DNA from: Citroniella saccharovorans
GTDB taxonomy: Bacteria > Bacillota > Clostridia > Tissierellales > Peptoniphilaceae
Reading direction: 5' to 3'
DNA: 64,000 nt
Assembly: GCF_035481615.1 (NCBI RefSeq)
Contig: NZ_JAYKOT010000003.1
Location: 806,001 to 870,000, forward strand
The notes under the pieces are model-generated. The model was not told the origin of the DNA and made no database searches. It saw only the letters and a list, made by a program, of their open reading frames with translations. Position 1 is the first letter of the stretch. Each line of letters begins with the position of its first letter. Of this stretch, positions 29,270 through 38,298 are shown in pieces. The position numbers and the translations under genes are program-made.

Positions 29270-29452
29270 CTAGTTTTCTACAGTAATTATTTCTTTTCCA
29301 TCATAATATCCACAAGCTCTACAAACTCTATGAGGAAGCTTTGGCTCATGGCAATTTGGACATTCTGTAAAGGTAACCCTAGGTAATCTATAAGAAGATG
29401 CTCTTCTTTTATCTCTTCTTGTCTTGGATGTTCTTCTCTTAGGTACTGCCAT
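29270..29452 (-). CDS. rpmF: 50S ribosomal protein L32 (zinc-binding form)
   Basis: 60 residues. It has the N-terminal AVPKRRTSKTRRDKRR signature and a zinc ribbon CPNCHEP ... CRACGYY with all four Cys. A good GGAGG lies upstream. It is expressed from a consensus promoter and followed by a terminator. Confidence 0.97.
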   Translation of the reverse strand: MAVPKRRTSKTRRDKRRASSYRLPRVTFTECPNCHEPKLPHRVCRACGYYDGKEIITVEN

Positions 29453-29515
29453 TTCTACACCTCCTTAAAAATTAAATATATACTAGAATAATAATCTTAA
29501 ACTAATAACTATATA

Positions 29516-29544
29516 ATTATACAAAAATTTTATCTAGGTGTCAA
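29516..29544 (-). promoter_or_regulatory. Perfect-consensus promoter for rpmF operon
   Basis: Minus-strand -35 TTGACA (29544-29539), exactly 17 bases, -10 TATAAT (29521-29516). Every position matches the housekeeping consensus. The -35 directly abuts the ackA stop codon at 29545. Confidence 0.88.
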
Positions 29545-30741
29545 TTATTTTGTAATAATTTCCATTGTATCTCTGGCAATCATTACTTCTTCATCAGTAG
29601 GGATAACATATACTTTTATTTTGGAATCATCAGAAGAAATTAAAGCTTCCTTACCTCTAACGTTATTTCTTTCTGGGTCAATTTTAATTCCAATATGTTC
29701 AAGATCCTTACAAATATCAGCTCTCATTGTTGCAGAATTTTCACCTATGCCACCAGTAAATACAACAGCGTCACAACCTTTAAGCTCTGCTATATATGCT
29801 CCTAAAAATCTTTTAACTCTAATTACAAACATATCAAGAGCTAGCCTTGCTCTATCATTACCTTCAGCAGCAGCTTCTTCTAGATCTCTAAAATCTGAAG
29901 ATACACCAGATACTCCTAATGCTCCAGATTTTTTATTTAATAACGTATTAAGCTCAGCTGCACTTAGATTTTCATTTTGTTGTAAGAAAGAATCTACAGT
30001 TGGATCAATGTTACCACATCTAGTACCCATCATTAATCCTTCAAGAGGAGTAAGTCCCATTGATGTGTCAAAACACTTTCCACAAGCAATTGCAGCTAAT
30101 GAAGATCCATTTCCTAAGTGGCAAGAAACTATATTAAGTTCTTCCTTTGGTTTTCCAATAACTTCAGGAGCTCTGTGAGAAATATATTTATGACTAGTTC
30201 CGTGGAATCCATATTTTCTTATTGAGTATTTTTCATAATATTCATATGGTATAGGATACATATAAACATAGTCAGGCATTGTTTGGTGGAAAGAAGTATC
30301 AAATACAGCTACGTTAGGTTTTCCAGGTGCAATTTCTTCGCAAGCTTCAATTCCCATTAAATTTCCAGGATTGTGTAAAGGTCCAAATTTAACAAATTCT
30401 TTAATAGTATCCTTAACCCTTTGATCTACTAATATTGATTCAGTCATATCAGGTCCACCATGTAGAACCCTATGTCCTATTCCACTTATTTCATCTAGTG
30501 ATTTAATAACACCGTGTTTTTCATCTAAAAGTGCATCAAATACGTGTTTTATTGCGTCTTTATGATCTTTCATAGGAGTTTCTATAACATAATTTTCTTG
30601 TCCTTCAACTTTATGTATTAATCTAGAACCTTCAATACCAATTCTCTCAACAAGTCCTTTACATAAAGTGTTTTCGTTTGTCATATCTATAATTTGATAT
30701 TTTAGAGATGAACTTCCACAGTTGATTATTAATATTTTCAT
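29545..30741 (-). CDS. ackA: Acetate kinase
   Basis: 398 residues, full length. It converts acetyl phosphate and ADP to acetate and ATP, the ATP-yielding step of fermentation. Motifs are MKILIINCGSSSLKYQIID, GHRVLHGG, VFDTSFHQTMP, HLGNGSSLAAI and FTGGIGENSATMR. It is monocistronic here with its own promoter. No pta gene is adjacent. It is divergent from tmcAL, whose enzyme uses acetate. Confidence 0.97.
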   Translation of the reverse strand: MKILIINCGSSSLKYQIIDMTNENTLCKGLVERIGIEGSRLIHKVEGQENYVIETPMKDHKDAIKHVFDALLDEKHGVIKSLDEISGIGHRVLHGGPDMTESILVDQRVKDTIKEFVKFGPLHNPGNLMGIEACEEIAPGKPNVAVFDTSFHQTMPDYVYMYPIPYEYYEKYSIRKYGFHGTSHKYISHRAPEVIGKPKEELNIVSCHLGNGSSLAAIACGKCFDTSMGLTPLEGLMMGTRCGNIDPTVDSFLQQNENLSAAELNTLLNKKSGALGVSGVSSDFRDLEEAAAEGNDRARLALDMFVIRVKRFLGAYIAELKGCDAVVFTGGIGENSATMRADICKDLEHIGIKIDPERNNVRGKEALISSDDSKIKVYVIPTDEEVMIARDTMEIITK

Positions 30742-30777
30742 TAAACATACCCTCCATTTATTTTAAAAGTCAATAAT

Positions 30778-30806
30778 ATAATATCTTAAATATATATTTT
30801 TTTCAA
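30778..30806 (-). promoter_or_regulatory. Promoter for ackA
   Basis: Minus-strand -35 TTGAAA (30806-30801), 17-base spacer, -10 TATTAT (30783-30778). It overlaps the divergent tmcAL promoter region, whose -10 TATAAT is at 30823-30828 on the plus strand with only a weak -35. Confidence 0.6.
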
Positions 30807-30843
30807 GTTAAAAAGTATATGATATAATTATTTAGGTGATAAT

Positions 30844-31977
30844 ATGAATATTGCAGTAATTATATGTGAATTAAATCCTATGCATAGAGGTCATTTTTAT
30901 CTTATAGAAGAAGTAAAGAAAAAGAATATTGATATCGTTGTTGGAATTATGAGTGGGAATTTTGTTCAAAGGGGCGATTTATCCATAGTAAACAAATTCA
31001 CTAAAGCAAGACTTGCCCTTAATCTTGGATTCGATCTAATACTAGAACTACCTAGTTTTTCAAGTTTAAAAAGTGCAGAATTTTTTGCAAATGATGCAGT
31101 AAAAATAGCAAGCAAAATTGGTGCGAATTATTTAGCATTTGGTTCGGAAACAGGTGAAGAATTGTTAGATTTTTTTAGGATAATTGAAAATAATAAATCT
31201 TTTATTAATAAAAAGTTAAGAGAATATTTAAAGCTAAATTATTCATATTCTAAAGCCTTTAGACTGGCTACAAGTGAATTGATATCTAATTTTAAAATAT
31301 TTTCTAATGATAGCTTAGGCTTAGAGTATCTTAGAGCAATTGATAAGACATATATTAAACCTATTATAATAAAAAGAGTAGGTCAGGATTATTTAGATGA
31401 AAATAGAACTGAATTTTACCCATCAGCTAGCTCTATCAGATCAAGTTTATATGAAAAAAATTATAATATAAAATCAATCATGGATCCGTTTGTAAAAGAA
31501 GCTATTTTAAACTTAGATTTAAAATCACTTTCCAATTCAAACGAAAAAATTTATGAACTATTAAAATACAAAATATTAGTTGAAAATAATGAAGTGTCAA
31601 ATATTATTTTTTATGAAAATGGACTAGAAAATTTATTTAGAAATAATTTTGATAAAATAAATTATAATCTATTTTTAGATTCAATTTCATCAAAAAGATA
31701 TAAAAAATCTAGACTTAAAAGATTTATTCTAAATTATATTTTAGAAAATAATAGCTATGATATGGATTTATATATTAGACCACTTTCTTTCAATGATAAA
31801 GGTAGAGACGTTTTAAAAAATATTAATAATAAAGAAAAAATAATTAGTAAGCTTGCAGATTCACAAAAATCTAAGGAAATAGAGTTTGAGACTAGAGCAA
31901 CTGCACTATATAATATCCTTACAAATAGTAATATAAATGAATATAAAATAAGTCCTTATTATAATAAAAGCCTTTAG
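30844..31977 (+). CDS. tmcAL: tRNA(Met) cytidine acetate ligase TmcAL
   Basis: 377 residues, formerly YlbM/DUF795. It activates acetate with ATP and transfers it to C34 of elongator tRNA-Met. The nucleotidyltransferase motif is CELNPMHRGHFYLIEE (8-23), followed by SGNFVQRGDLSIVNKFTKA, ELPSFSSLKSAEFFANDAV and the C-terminal DSISSKRYKKSRLKRFIL. The RBS AGGTGAT lies 4 bases before the ATG. The last codons form part of a shared terminator. Confidence 0.93.
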   Translation: MNIAVIICELNPMHRGHFYLIEEVKKKNIDIVVGIMSGNFVQRGDLSIVNKFTKARLALNLGFDLILELPSFSSLKSAEFFANDAVKIASKIGANYLAFGSETGEELLDFFRIIENNKSFINKKLREYLKLNYSYSKAFRLATSELISNFKIFSNDSLGLEYLRAIDKTYIKPIIIKRVGQDYLDENRTEFYPSASSIRSSLYEKNYNIKSIMDPFVKEAILNLDLKSLSNSNEKIYELLKYKILVENNEVSNIIFYENGLENLFRNNFDKINYNLFLDSISSKRYKKSRLKRFILNYILENNSYDMDLYIRPLSFNDKGRDVLKNINNKEKIISKLADSQKSKEIEFETRATALYNILTNSNINEYKISPYYNKSL

Positions 31978-31997
31978 AAAAATATCTAAAGGCTTTT
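31966..31997. terminator. Bidirectional terminator between tmcAL and the coiled-coil gene
   Basis: Stem AAAAGCCTTTAGA / TCTAAAGGCTTTT with a short A-rich loop. T runs follow on both strands. It serves two convergent genes, and its left arm contains the tmcAL stop codon. Confidence 0.85.
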
Positions 31998-32002
31998 AAA
32001 TG

Positions 32003-32479
32003 TTAATTTTTTCTAAGTTCTTCCCTATTATCTTCAAGCATATTTACTACACTTTTAAGTCTTTCTTGAGTTTGAGAAAGCAAATCATCAACATATGTTA
32101 TTGATTGCATTTTCATAGCTCTCGCAGATTGTTCAGCTTTAGCTTGTAATTGTTCTGCTCTAGACTTAGCTTCTACAACTACATCATGTTCATTAACGCT
32201 ATTATCAAATTTAATCCTAGCTTCTTCAATGATTTTATCAGCTTCCTTATGTGCTTCAGTTATCATAGCATCTGCTTCTCTTTGGGCTTCTGATAAAATT
32301 CTATCTTTCTCATCAGTAACCCATTGTGCTTGTTTTATTTCTTCTGGTAAATTTGATCTTATCTCATGAAGAATATCATATAATTCATCAGGATCTACCA
32401 TAACCTTTTTTGAAAATGGTACTGAATTAGAATCTTCAACTAAATCTTCAATCTCTTCAATTAGATGTGTAATATCCAT
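32003..32479 (-). CDS. Coiled-coil protein of unknown function (DivIVA/ATPase-subunit-like)
   Basis: 158 residues. From about residue 45 on it is a long amphipathic helix rich in Glu, Ala and Lys (SEAQREADAMITEAHKEADKIIEEARIKFD), with no Cys and no signal peptide. Similar proteins beside coaD in clostridia are loosely annotated as ATPase subunits or DivIVA-like. I do not recognise a specific function. It starts 10 bases after the coaD stop, so it is probably co-transcribed with coaD-rsmD-recG. Confidence 0.75.
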   Translation of the reverse strand: MDITHLIEEIEDLVEDSNSVPFSKKVMVDPDELYDILHEIRSNLPEEIKQAQWVTDEKDRILSEAQREADAMITEAHKEADKIIEEARIKFDNSVNEHDVVVEAKSRAEQLQAKAEQSARAMKMQSITYVDDLLSQTQERLKSVVNMLEDNREELRKN

Positions 32480-32488
32480 ATTTCCTCC

Positions 32489-32965
32489 TTATTTATTTAA
32501 TTTATTAAGTAATCTCTTCTCTATCTGAGGTGGTACAAAAGAACTTATATCACCCTTATAAGAAGCTATTTCTTTAACCAGTGATGAACTTAAGTGTAAA
32601 TATTTTACACTAGAAACTAAAAATAGTGTCTCAATATTTGGATTAAGAGTTTTATTTGCTAATGACATCTGAAGCTCATATTCATAATCTGAAACAGCTC
32701 TTAAGCCTCTTATAATAACATCAACACCCTCTAATTTAGCAAAATCAACCATTAAGCCGTCAAAAGATTTAACCTCTACATTTTTAAAATTAGAAGTAAC
32801 CTCTTTAATCATGTCTACTCTTTCATTAATATCAAAAAGACTTTTTTTACTATTATTATTTAATACTGCAACTAAAACGCTATTAAACTTGCTTGAGCAC
32901 CTTTCTATAATATCAAGATGACCATAGGTTATTGGATCAAAACTTCCAGGATAAATTGCCCTCAT
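32489..32965 (-). CDS. coaD: Phosphopantetheine adenylyltransferase CoaD
   Basis: 158 residues from the ATG at 32965. It is the penultimate step of coenzyme A synthesis. The nucleotidyltransferase motif AIYPGSFDPITYGHLDII starts at residue 3 and the C-terminal HLSSSLVKEIASYKGDI is intact. The frame extends 10 codons further up, but GAAAGG lies before 32965 and this start matches the family. It follows rsmD after 13 bases. Confidence 0.95.
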   Translation of the reverse strand: MRAIYPGSFDPITYGHLDIIERCSSKFNSVLVAVLNNNSKKSLFDINERVDMIKEVTSNFKNVEVKSFDGLMVDFAKLEGVDVIIRGLRAVSDYEYELQMSLANKTLNPNIETLFLVSSVKYLHLSSSLVKEIASYKGDISSFVPPQIEKRLLNKLNK

Positions 32966-32978
32966 ATAAATACCTTTC

Positions 32979-33522
32979 TTAAACAAATCTCTCAAATATA
33001 TAAATATTTATATCTGAATATGTTTTATGGATAGTAGCTTTTAAAGAGTTAAATTCAGGCATAATCTTTAAATTTGTTTCCAATATAATTATACCACCTT
33101 TTTTTAAGATTTTATAGTCCTCAATTATTTTAATAACATTATGCTCATAGTTAAAGTCAAAAGGAGGATCGAGATAAATAATATCTAAACTTTCTTCTTT
33201 AAAAGTTTTTATTGCTTTTGGGTAGTCTTTTCTACTTATCTTAGAATTTTTTTCTTCCCCAACTAATTTAATATTTTCATAAATAGTATCTAGGTGGTCC
33301 TGACTGAGATCATTTAAATAAACAAACTTTGCTCCCCTAGAAAATAATTCTATAGCTATTTGTCCACTTCCAGAAAATAAATCTAAGCAAATACTTCCAT
33401 TAATCTTATCATTTACAATGCTAAATATTGCCTCTTTAATTCTATCTTCAGTCGGTCTAATATTGTTTGACTTAGGAAAAAAAAAGTTTTCTTCCTTTAT
33501 ATTTTCCAGCTATAACTCTCAT
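32979..33522 (-). pseudogene. rsmD: 16S rRNA (guanine-966-N2) methyltransferase RsmD, frameshifted
   Basis: The gene starts at the ATG at 33522 (RBS AAGGAGA) with MRVIAGKYKGRKLFF. It then breaks in a 9-base run (A at 33477-33485 on the plus strand, T on the coding strand). Removing one base restores PKSNNIRPTEDRIKEAIF, then the SAM-binding CLDLFSGSGQIAIELFSRGA and the catalytic IIYLDPPFDFNY (the NPPY-type site as DPPF), ending FERFV at 32979. The repaired protein is 180 residues, a normal RsmD. It methylates G966 of 16S rRNA. The rsmD-coaD neighbours are conserved. Sequencing error is likely but true inactivation is possible, as rsmD is not essential. Confidence 0.88.
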
Positions 33523-33532
33523 CTTTCTCCTT

Positions 33533-35551
33533 TTAATTTAATCTTTTTAAAAAATCTACATCCATTGATTTTATAATTTCACCTTTTAAAATGCTATTTT
33601 CTTCCTTTTCAAGTCTTGGATCGTCAGAAATTATTTTATCAACGTCTTGTCTAGCCTCTTCAAATAGCTTATTATTTTCCATACTGATTATATCTATCTC
33701 ACTTTGAATTCCACTTTGATTTGTTCCTAAAATATCTCCTGGACCCCTTAGCTGCAAATCTTTTTCAGCTATATAAAAACCATCTGTAGAATTTTTCATA
33801 ATTTCCATTCTTTTAAAAGCTGTTTTTTTATTTCTATCTAAAAGTAAAATACAAGTCGATTCAACTTTTCCCCTACCTACTCTTCCCCTTAGCTGATGAA
33901 GCTGAGCTAAACCATACATTTCTGAATTGTAAATTACAATTAAACTTGCTTCTTTGACATCAATTCCAACTTCAATTACTGTCGTTGAAATAAGAACTGA
34001 GCCATTTTTTTTCTTGAAATTTTCTATTGCATTGTTTTTTTCATCTGCTGAAAGTTTCCCATGAAGTATAAAAGCTTCAAGACCAGTATAAGAAGTAAAT
34101 TTTTTATATATACTTTGAACAGAATTTAAATCGCTATCATCACTTTCATCAATTGATGGAAGAACAATGTAGGTCTTGTTGCCTTTTTTTGAATTATTAA
34201 CGATAAAATCAAAAACTTTTTTTTCATAGCTATAATCAAGTACTATTGTATTTATTTTTTTTCTTCCTAATGGAAATCCTTCAATTACAGAAATGTTCTC
34301 TTCATTAAATAGAAATAAAGATAGGGTTCTGGGTATTGGAGTTGCACTCATAACTATTAAATTAAGCTCTGGATTTTTTTCAATTAACTTTGCTCTCTGC
34401 CTTACTCCAAACTTATGCTGTTCATCTATTATAGCTAATTGAAGATTATAAAAAGCTACATCTTCCTCAAAAGCAGCATGAGTAGAAAATAATATTTTTG
34501 CTTTATTAGAAAGTAAATTATTCTTAATTAATTTTTTTTCTTTTAGAGCTGTGGATCCAGTTAATAAATATGACTCAATTCCAAATTTCTTTAAAAGGTT
34601 TTTATAATTATTATAATGCTGTGTAATTAGCGTTTCTGTAGGTCCTATGAATACACAGTCAAATCCAGATTCTAAAACTAAATATGAAGCTATTATTCCT
34701 ATAATAGTCTTACCACTTCCTACATCTCCTTGTATTAGCCTATTCATCGAAAAATTGCTTTCAAGATCCTTGATAATATCATTAAGTACCTTTTGTTGAT
34801 ACTTAGTTAAGTTAAATTCAAGGTTAGATAAAAAAACTTTTAATTTCTTTTTATCAACATTAATTAGAGAATTTTTTATTTTTTTACTGGAGAAATTAAA
34901 ATATTTGTAGCTCAACAAATTATATAAATAAGCTTCATAATTAAGTCTTTTTCTAGACTTAATGATATTTTCAAAATTATCAGGAAGATGAAGATTCTTA
35001 TAAGTTTCATAATTACTTTGAAAATTATATTTTTTTATTAATTTTGATGGAAGACTTTCACTAATATCTATATCATTAAGACATTCTATAATAAATTTAT
35101 AAATATCTTTTTGGTTTAGGCCTTTCTTAGTCCTATATTTTGGTATAATCTTTAAATTTGCTTCTTCTATTTTCTTAGGGTTATTTAAAAAATATCTATT
35201 ATTATTAAATTTTAATTTGCCATATAGATAATATTCTTCCCCTAGTACAAAAGATCTTGGAGTAAATCTGTCATTAAAGTATATAAGATCAATTTGTATA
35301 TCATCACATAAGGAAACTAGTTTAGTTCTATTTTTCCCTTTGAAAAAGCTAGTTTTTCCAATGCTCATAATCTTTACTTTTAAACAAATAGTACTATCAA
35401 TATTTTGAGTAGATGGTGTGTAAATTTTTCTTAAATCTAAATAGTCAAAAGGAATATATTTTATAAGATCTAACTTATTATATATTCCTATGCTATTCAA
35501 TAACTTCTCTTTTTTAGGTCCAAGTCCTTTTATTTCCTGTAAATTATTCAA
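33533..35551 (-). CDS. recG: ATP-dependent DNA helicase RecG
   Basis: 672 residues, full length. It remodels stalled replication forks and Holliday junctions. It has an N-terminal wedge (OB) domain, Walker A QGDVGSGKT around residue 275, the DEQH box IIDEQHKFGVRQRAKL, SATPIPRTL, and C-terminal helicase motifs VIEVGIDVKEASLIVI and QLHQLRGRVGRG, ending with the RecG C-terminal QLRGPGDILGTNQSG. It overlaps the fakA-like gene by 8 bases. Confidence 0.97.
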   Translation of the reverse strand: MNNLQEIKGLGPKKEKLLNSIGIYNKLDLIKYIPFDYLDLRKIYTPSTQNIDSTICLKVKIMSIGKTSFFKGKNRTKLVSLCDDIQIDLIYFNDRFTPRSFVLGEEYYLYGKLKFNNNRYFLNNPKKIEEANLKIIPKYRTKKGLNQKDIYKFIIECLNDIDISESLPSKLIKKYNFQSNYETYKNLHLPDNFENIIKSRKRLNYEAYLYNLLSYKYFNFSSKKIKNSLINVDKKKLKVFLSNLEFNLTKYQQKVLNDIIKDLESNFSMNRLIQGDVGSGKTIIGIIASYLVLESGFDCVFIGPTETLITQHYNNYKNLLKKFGIESYLLTGSTALKEKKLIKNNLLSNKAKILFSTHAAFEEDVAFYNLQLAIIDEQHKFGVRQRAKLIEKNPELNLIVMSATPIPRTLSLFLFNEENISVIEGFPLGRKKINTIVLDYSYEKKVFDFIVNNSKKGNKTYIVLPSIDESDDSDLNSVQSIYKKFTSYTGLEAFILHGKLSADEKNNAIENFKKKNGSVLISTTVIEVGIDVKEASLIVIYNSEMYGLAQLHQLRGRVGRGKVESTCILLLDRNKKTAFKRMEIMKNSTDGFYIAEKDLQLRGPGDILGTNQSGIQSEIDIISMENNKLFEEARQDVDKIISDDPRLEKEENSILKGEIIKSMDVDFLKRLN

Positions 35552-37163
35552 TTGAAATCAAAAGGCTATATACTGGCTGGCCCCCAGCGACTAATTCTAC
35601 CTCTAAATCTTCAAAAACATTTTCTATATTTTCTACAATTTTTTCTGCTTCTTCTTTCTTTAAATTTTCTCCATAGAAAATAGTCATCAAATAATCATCT
35701 TCATCAACTATTTTTTCTAATGTTTCTATAACGCAATTATTTAAATTTCTATCTGATCTAATAATTTCTCCCTTGTGAATACCTATAAAATCATCCTTCT
35801 TTATAAAAATTCCATTATTTTCAGAATCTCTTACAGCATAAGTGAACTCTAAGGTTTTTACTTCTTTAATTGCATCTTTCATGCTTTCTAAATTATTTTC
35901 TAAATTGTCATCTGGATTAAAAGATAGAATTGCAGATATTCCTTCAGGAATGGTTCTAGTTTCAATAACATATGCTAATTTTTTAGTCATAGAAGCTGCT
36001 TGTTTTGCACTTAAAATTATATTTTTATTGTTTGGCAATATAAAAATATTGTCAGCATCAATAGACTCAATTGCCTTCAATATATCTTCTGTTGAAGGAT
36101 TCATAGTTTGTCCACCAGAAATTATTCTTTGTACACTTAAATCAGTAAAAATCTTATCAATTCCTTTGCCACTTGATACTACTATAAAAGCATTATCATA
36201 ATGAACGTTCTGTTCTATTTTAGATTTTTCATTAAGCTCTTTACCACTAATATCTTTTAAGTATTTAATTTCAGAATTTTCAATTATACTTAACTTTGAG
36301 GCATCTTCTATTACTTTTGCAGGATCATCTGTTAAAATAAATACTTTACTCTTTCCATTTCCACTAGCACTTATATTCGCTTTTGATATTTTAGAAAAAT
36401 TTTCATCTAGTTGTACAGATTCTATTTCTTCTGCAAGATTTAAATAGATAGAATAATTATACTTTCCTTTATTATCATCCAAAATACTATCTAAAAAATA
36501 ATCAAAATTACTTATATCTATAGCAAAGTCTTCTTCTTCATTAAGAATTCCAGTGTATAATCCCTCTAATATTAGTAGATAACCCTTACCTCCAGCATCA
36601 ACAACTCCCGCTTCTTCAAGCTGTTTTAACATTGTAGGAGTTAAATTTAAAGCTCTATTCCCTTCATCAATACAATCTTTTAAAAATACTATAGGATCAT
36701 CATAATTATTATGATGATAATTAGAAAATTCACTAATCATCCTAGCAACAGTTAGGATTGTTCCCTCAGTTGGTTTCATAACTGCATTATATGCAACTTT
36801 TTTGGATTCTAGAAAAGCTTGATTTAATTCTCTAACACCTATAACTTTTTCATCCTTTAATCCATTATATAAACCACGTAAAAGCTGTGATAGGATTACG
36901 CCTGAATTTCCCCTGGCTCCCATAAGTGAGCCATCACTTGCAGCTTTAAACACTGAGCTAACAGTTAAATGTTCTTTTTTCTTAATATTTTCTAAAGCTG
37001 ATTTTATAGTTAGAAGCATATTTGTTCCAGTATCTCCATCTGGAACTGGAAATACATTTAGACTATTTACCTCTTCTTTCTTTGATTCTAAAATTTTTTC
37101 AGCTTTTTCAAATCCTCTAACAAGCTGCTTACTGTCAATATAGTTTTTCTTAACTTTATCCAT
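35544..37163 (-). CDS. DAK2/YloV family fatty acid kinase-like protein (FakA-like)
   Basis: 539 residues. The N-terminal DAK2 (DhaL-like) domain carries the ATP-Mg site VFPVPDGDTGTNMLLTI (about 40-56) and MGARGNSGVILSQLLRG. A middle domain and a C-terminal DegV-like YloV region (about 310-539) follow. FakA homologues phosphorylate fatty acids presented by FakB (DegV) proteins. No FakB is seen in the window. The asp23-yloV-recG order is conserved in Firmicutes. Start MDKVKKNYIDSKQLVRGF is typical. Confidence 0.88.
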   Translation of the reverse strand: MDKVKKNYIDSKQLVRGFEKAEKILESKKEEVNSLNVFPVPDGDTGTNMLLTIKSALENIKKKEHLTVSSVFKAASDGSLMGARGNSGVILSQLLRGLYNGLKDEKVIGVRELNQAFLESKKVAYNAVMKPTEGTILTVARMISEFSNYHHNNYDDPIVFLKDCIDEGNRALNLTPTMLKQLEEAGVVDAGGKGYLLILEGLYTGILNEEEDFAIDISNFDYFLDSILDDNKGKYNYSIYLNLAEEIESVQLDENFSKISKANISASGNGKSKVFILTDDPAKVIEDASKLSIIENSEIKYLKDISGKELNEKSKIEQNVHYDNAFIVVSSGKGIDKIFTDLSVQRIISGGQTMNPSTEDILKAIESIDADNIFILPNNKNIILSAKQAASMTKKLAYVIETRTIPEGISAILSFNPDDNLENNLESMKDAIKEVKTLEFTYAVRDSENNGIFIKKDDFIGIHKGEIIRSDRNLNNCVIETLEKIVDEDDYLMTIFYGENLKKEEAEKIVENIENVFEDLEVELVAGGQPVYSLLISIE

Positions 37164-37174
37164 ACCTACCTCAA

Positions 37175-37537
37175 CTAATTTCTAATACCTTGAACATAAA
37201 TATTTACTGAAACAACGTTTAAACCTGTTTTGTTTTCAATGTTATATTTAACAGAATCGATAATATTCTCTGTAACAACTTTTATTTTCACACCATATTC
37301 TAATATTACATCTAAATCTACAAACACATTTGAACCATCAACTTTTATTTTCACGCCTTTAGACATATATTCAGGTTTAAGTAACATTAAAAGTCCATCA
37401 CCCGCATTTCTATATGCTAGGCCAACTATACCATAACTGGACATAGCTGCTTCTGAAGCTATCTGAGCAACAACTGTATCAGCTATACTTATTATTCCAT
37501 ATTTATTTACATATTTTGAAGTCATTTTATCCTCCAT
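37175..37537 (-). CDS. Asp23/Gls24 family envelope stress protein (YloU-like)
   Basis: 120 residues. It is a single Asp23 domain with GIISIADTVVAQIASEAAMSSYGIVGLA and the C-terminal VNIYVQGI. The family forms membrane-proximal assemblies and responds to cell-wall stress in staphylococci. It is 11 bases upstream of the fakA-like gene, a conserved pair. In relatives rpmB is the divergent neighbour, but here about 3.6 kb intervene. Confidence 0.9.
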   Translation of the reverse strand: MEDKMTSKYVNKYGIISIADTVVAQIASEAAMSSYGIVGLAYRNAGDGLLMLLKPEYMSKGVKIKVDGSNVFVDLDVILEYGVKIKVVTENIIDSVKYNIENKTGLNVVSVNIYVQGIRN

Positions 37538-37811
37538 TACAAAATTTATTTATATTAGATATTATAACAATATTATTGATTTCTTGCAAAAAATAAAATA
37601 TCTTAATAAATTTTATTAAAATATATAAAGTTACAATTATTATTAATTATAAAAATTATTTTAATTTACTTTAAACGTTAGTTTTAATATATTTAAATTA
37701 ATATTGTAAAAAATAAATTTGCACTTACTAATCATTTATACACTATGATTTTTTTAGAATAAGAAGTATAATATATTTAAATAAAAAATTAATTAAAAGG
37801 AGACTTTATTT
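37538..37811. other. Very AT-rich intergenic region upstream of the prepilin gene
   Basis: About 270 bases of nearly pure A/T with only occasional G or C. I see a plus-strand -10 TATAAT at 37767-37772 without a convincing -35. An AAAAGGAG RBS lies at about 37795-37802 before the prepilin ATG. No RNA gene or ORF is supported. Confidence 0.5.
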
Positions 37812-38165
37812 ATGAAATCTAAAAAAAGAGCATTTACTTTGCTTGAATTAGTAGTAGTAATAGCAATTATTGGAATTTTAGCTGCAATTGCTATACCAAA
37901 ATATATGGAGTCACAGAAAGCTGCAAAAATAGCTGCTCATAAATCAAATGTTAGGGTTTTAGAATCTGCAGCTGCTATGTATCTTGCAGATAACCCAGGA
38001 ACAGCTGATACAACTTGGACTAAGACCGAAAAAAAAGCTGAATATGAAAAATATATTCAATCTTTTCCAGATAATCCTTATAAAAAAGATAAAGCATATT
38101 CAGTTTCTATTTCAAACGGATCAATTACAGTAAGTCCTAATGCTGATGCATACGATAACGAATAA
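37812..38165 (+). CDS. Type IV pilin-like protein with class III signal peptide
   Basis: 117 residues. A short basic leader (MKSKKRA) is followed by the prepilin peptidase site A|FTLLE, with the required Glu at +5. The hydrophobic helix VVVIAIIGILAAIAIPKY follows, and then an Ala/Lys-rich soluble domain with no Cys. This matches type IV pilins and type II pseudopilins. It is a single gene with its own AT-rich upstream region and a strong terminator. No pilin ATPase, platform protein or peptidase is within 25 kb on either side. It could be a major pilin, a competence pseudopilin or a remnant. Confidence 0.85.
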   Translation: MKSKKRAFTLLELVVVIAIIGILAAIAIPKYMESQKAAKIAAHKSNVRVLESAAAMYLADNPGTADTTWTKTEKKAEYEKYIQSFPDNPYKKDKAYSVSISNGSITVSPNADAYDNE

Positions 38166-38221
38166 ATAAAATTATAAAATGATATTCTACTTCTTTTCTT
38201 TTACATGTTAAATAAGACTTA

Positions 38222-38264
38222 AAAAAATCCAAACACTAGCCCTAAGTTATTGTTTGGATTTTTT
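38222..38264 (+). terminator. Terminator after the prepilin gene
   Basis: 14-bp stem AAAAAATCCAAACA / TGTTTGGATTTTTT with a 15-base loop. A T run follows on the plus strand. It makes the prepilin gene monocistronic. Confidence 0.8.
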
Positions 38265-38298
38265 ATATAATATAAATTATAAAAAATGATAAAAGCAA

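Noticed and set aside
37538..37811. Possible small RNA or second small gene before the prepilin
   Set aside because: The region is almost pure A/T with no stable stem and no open frame with an RBS.
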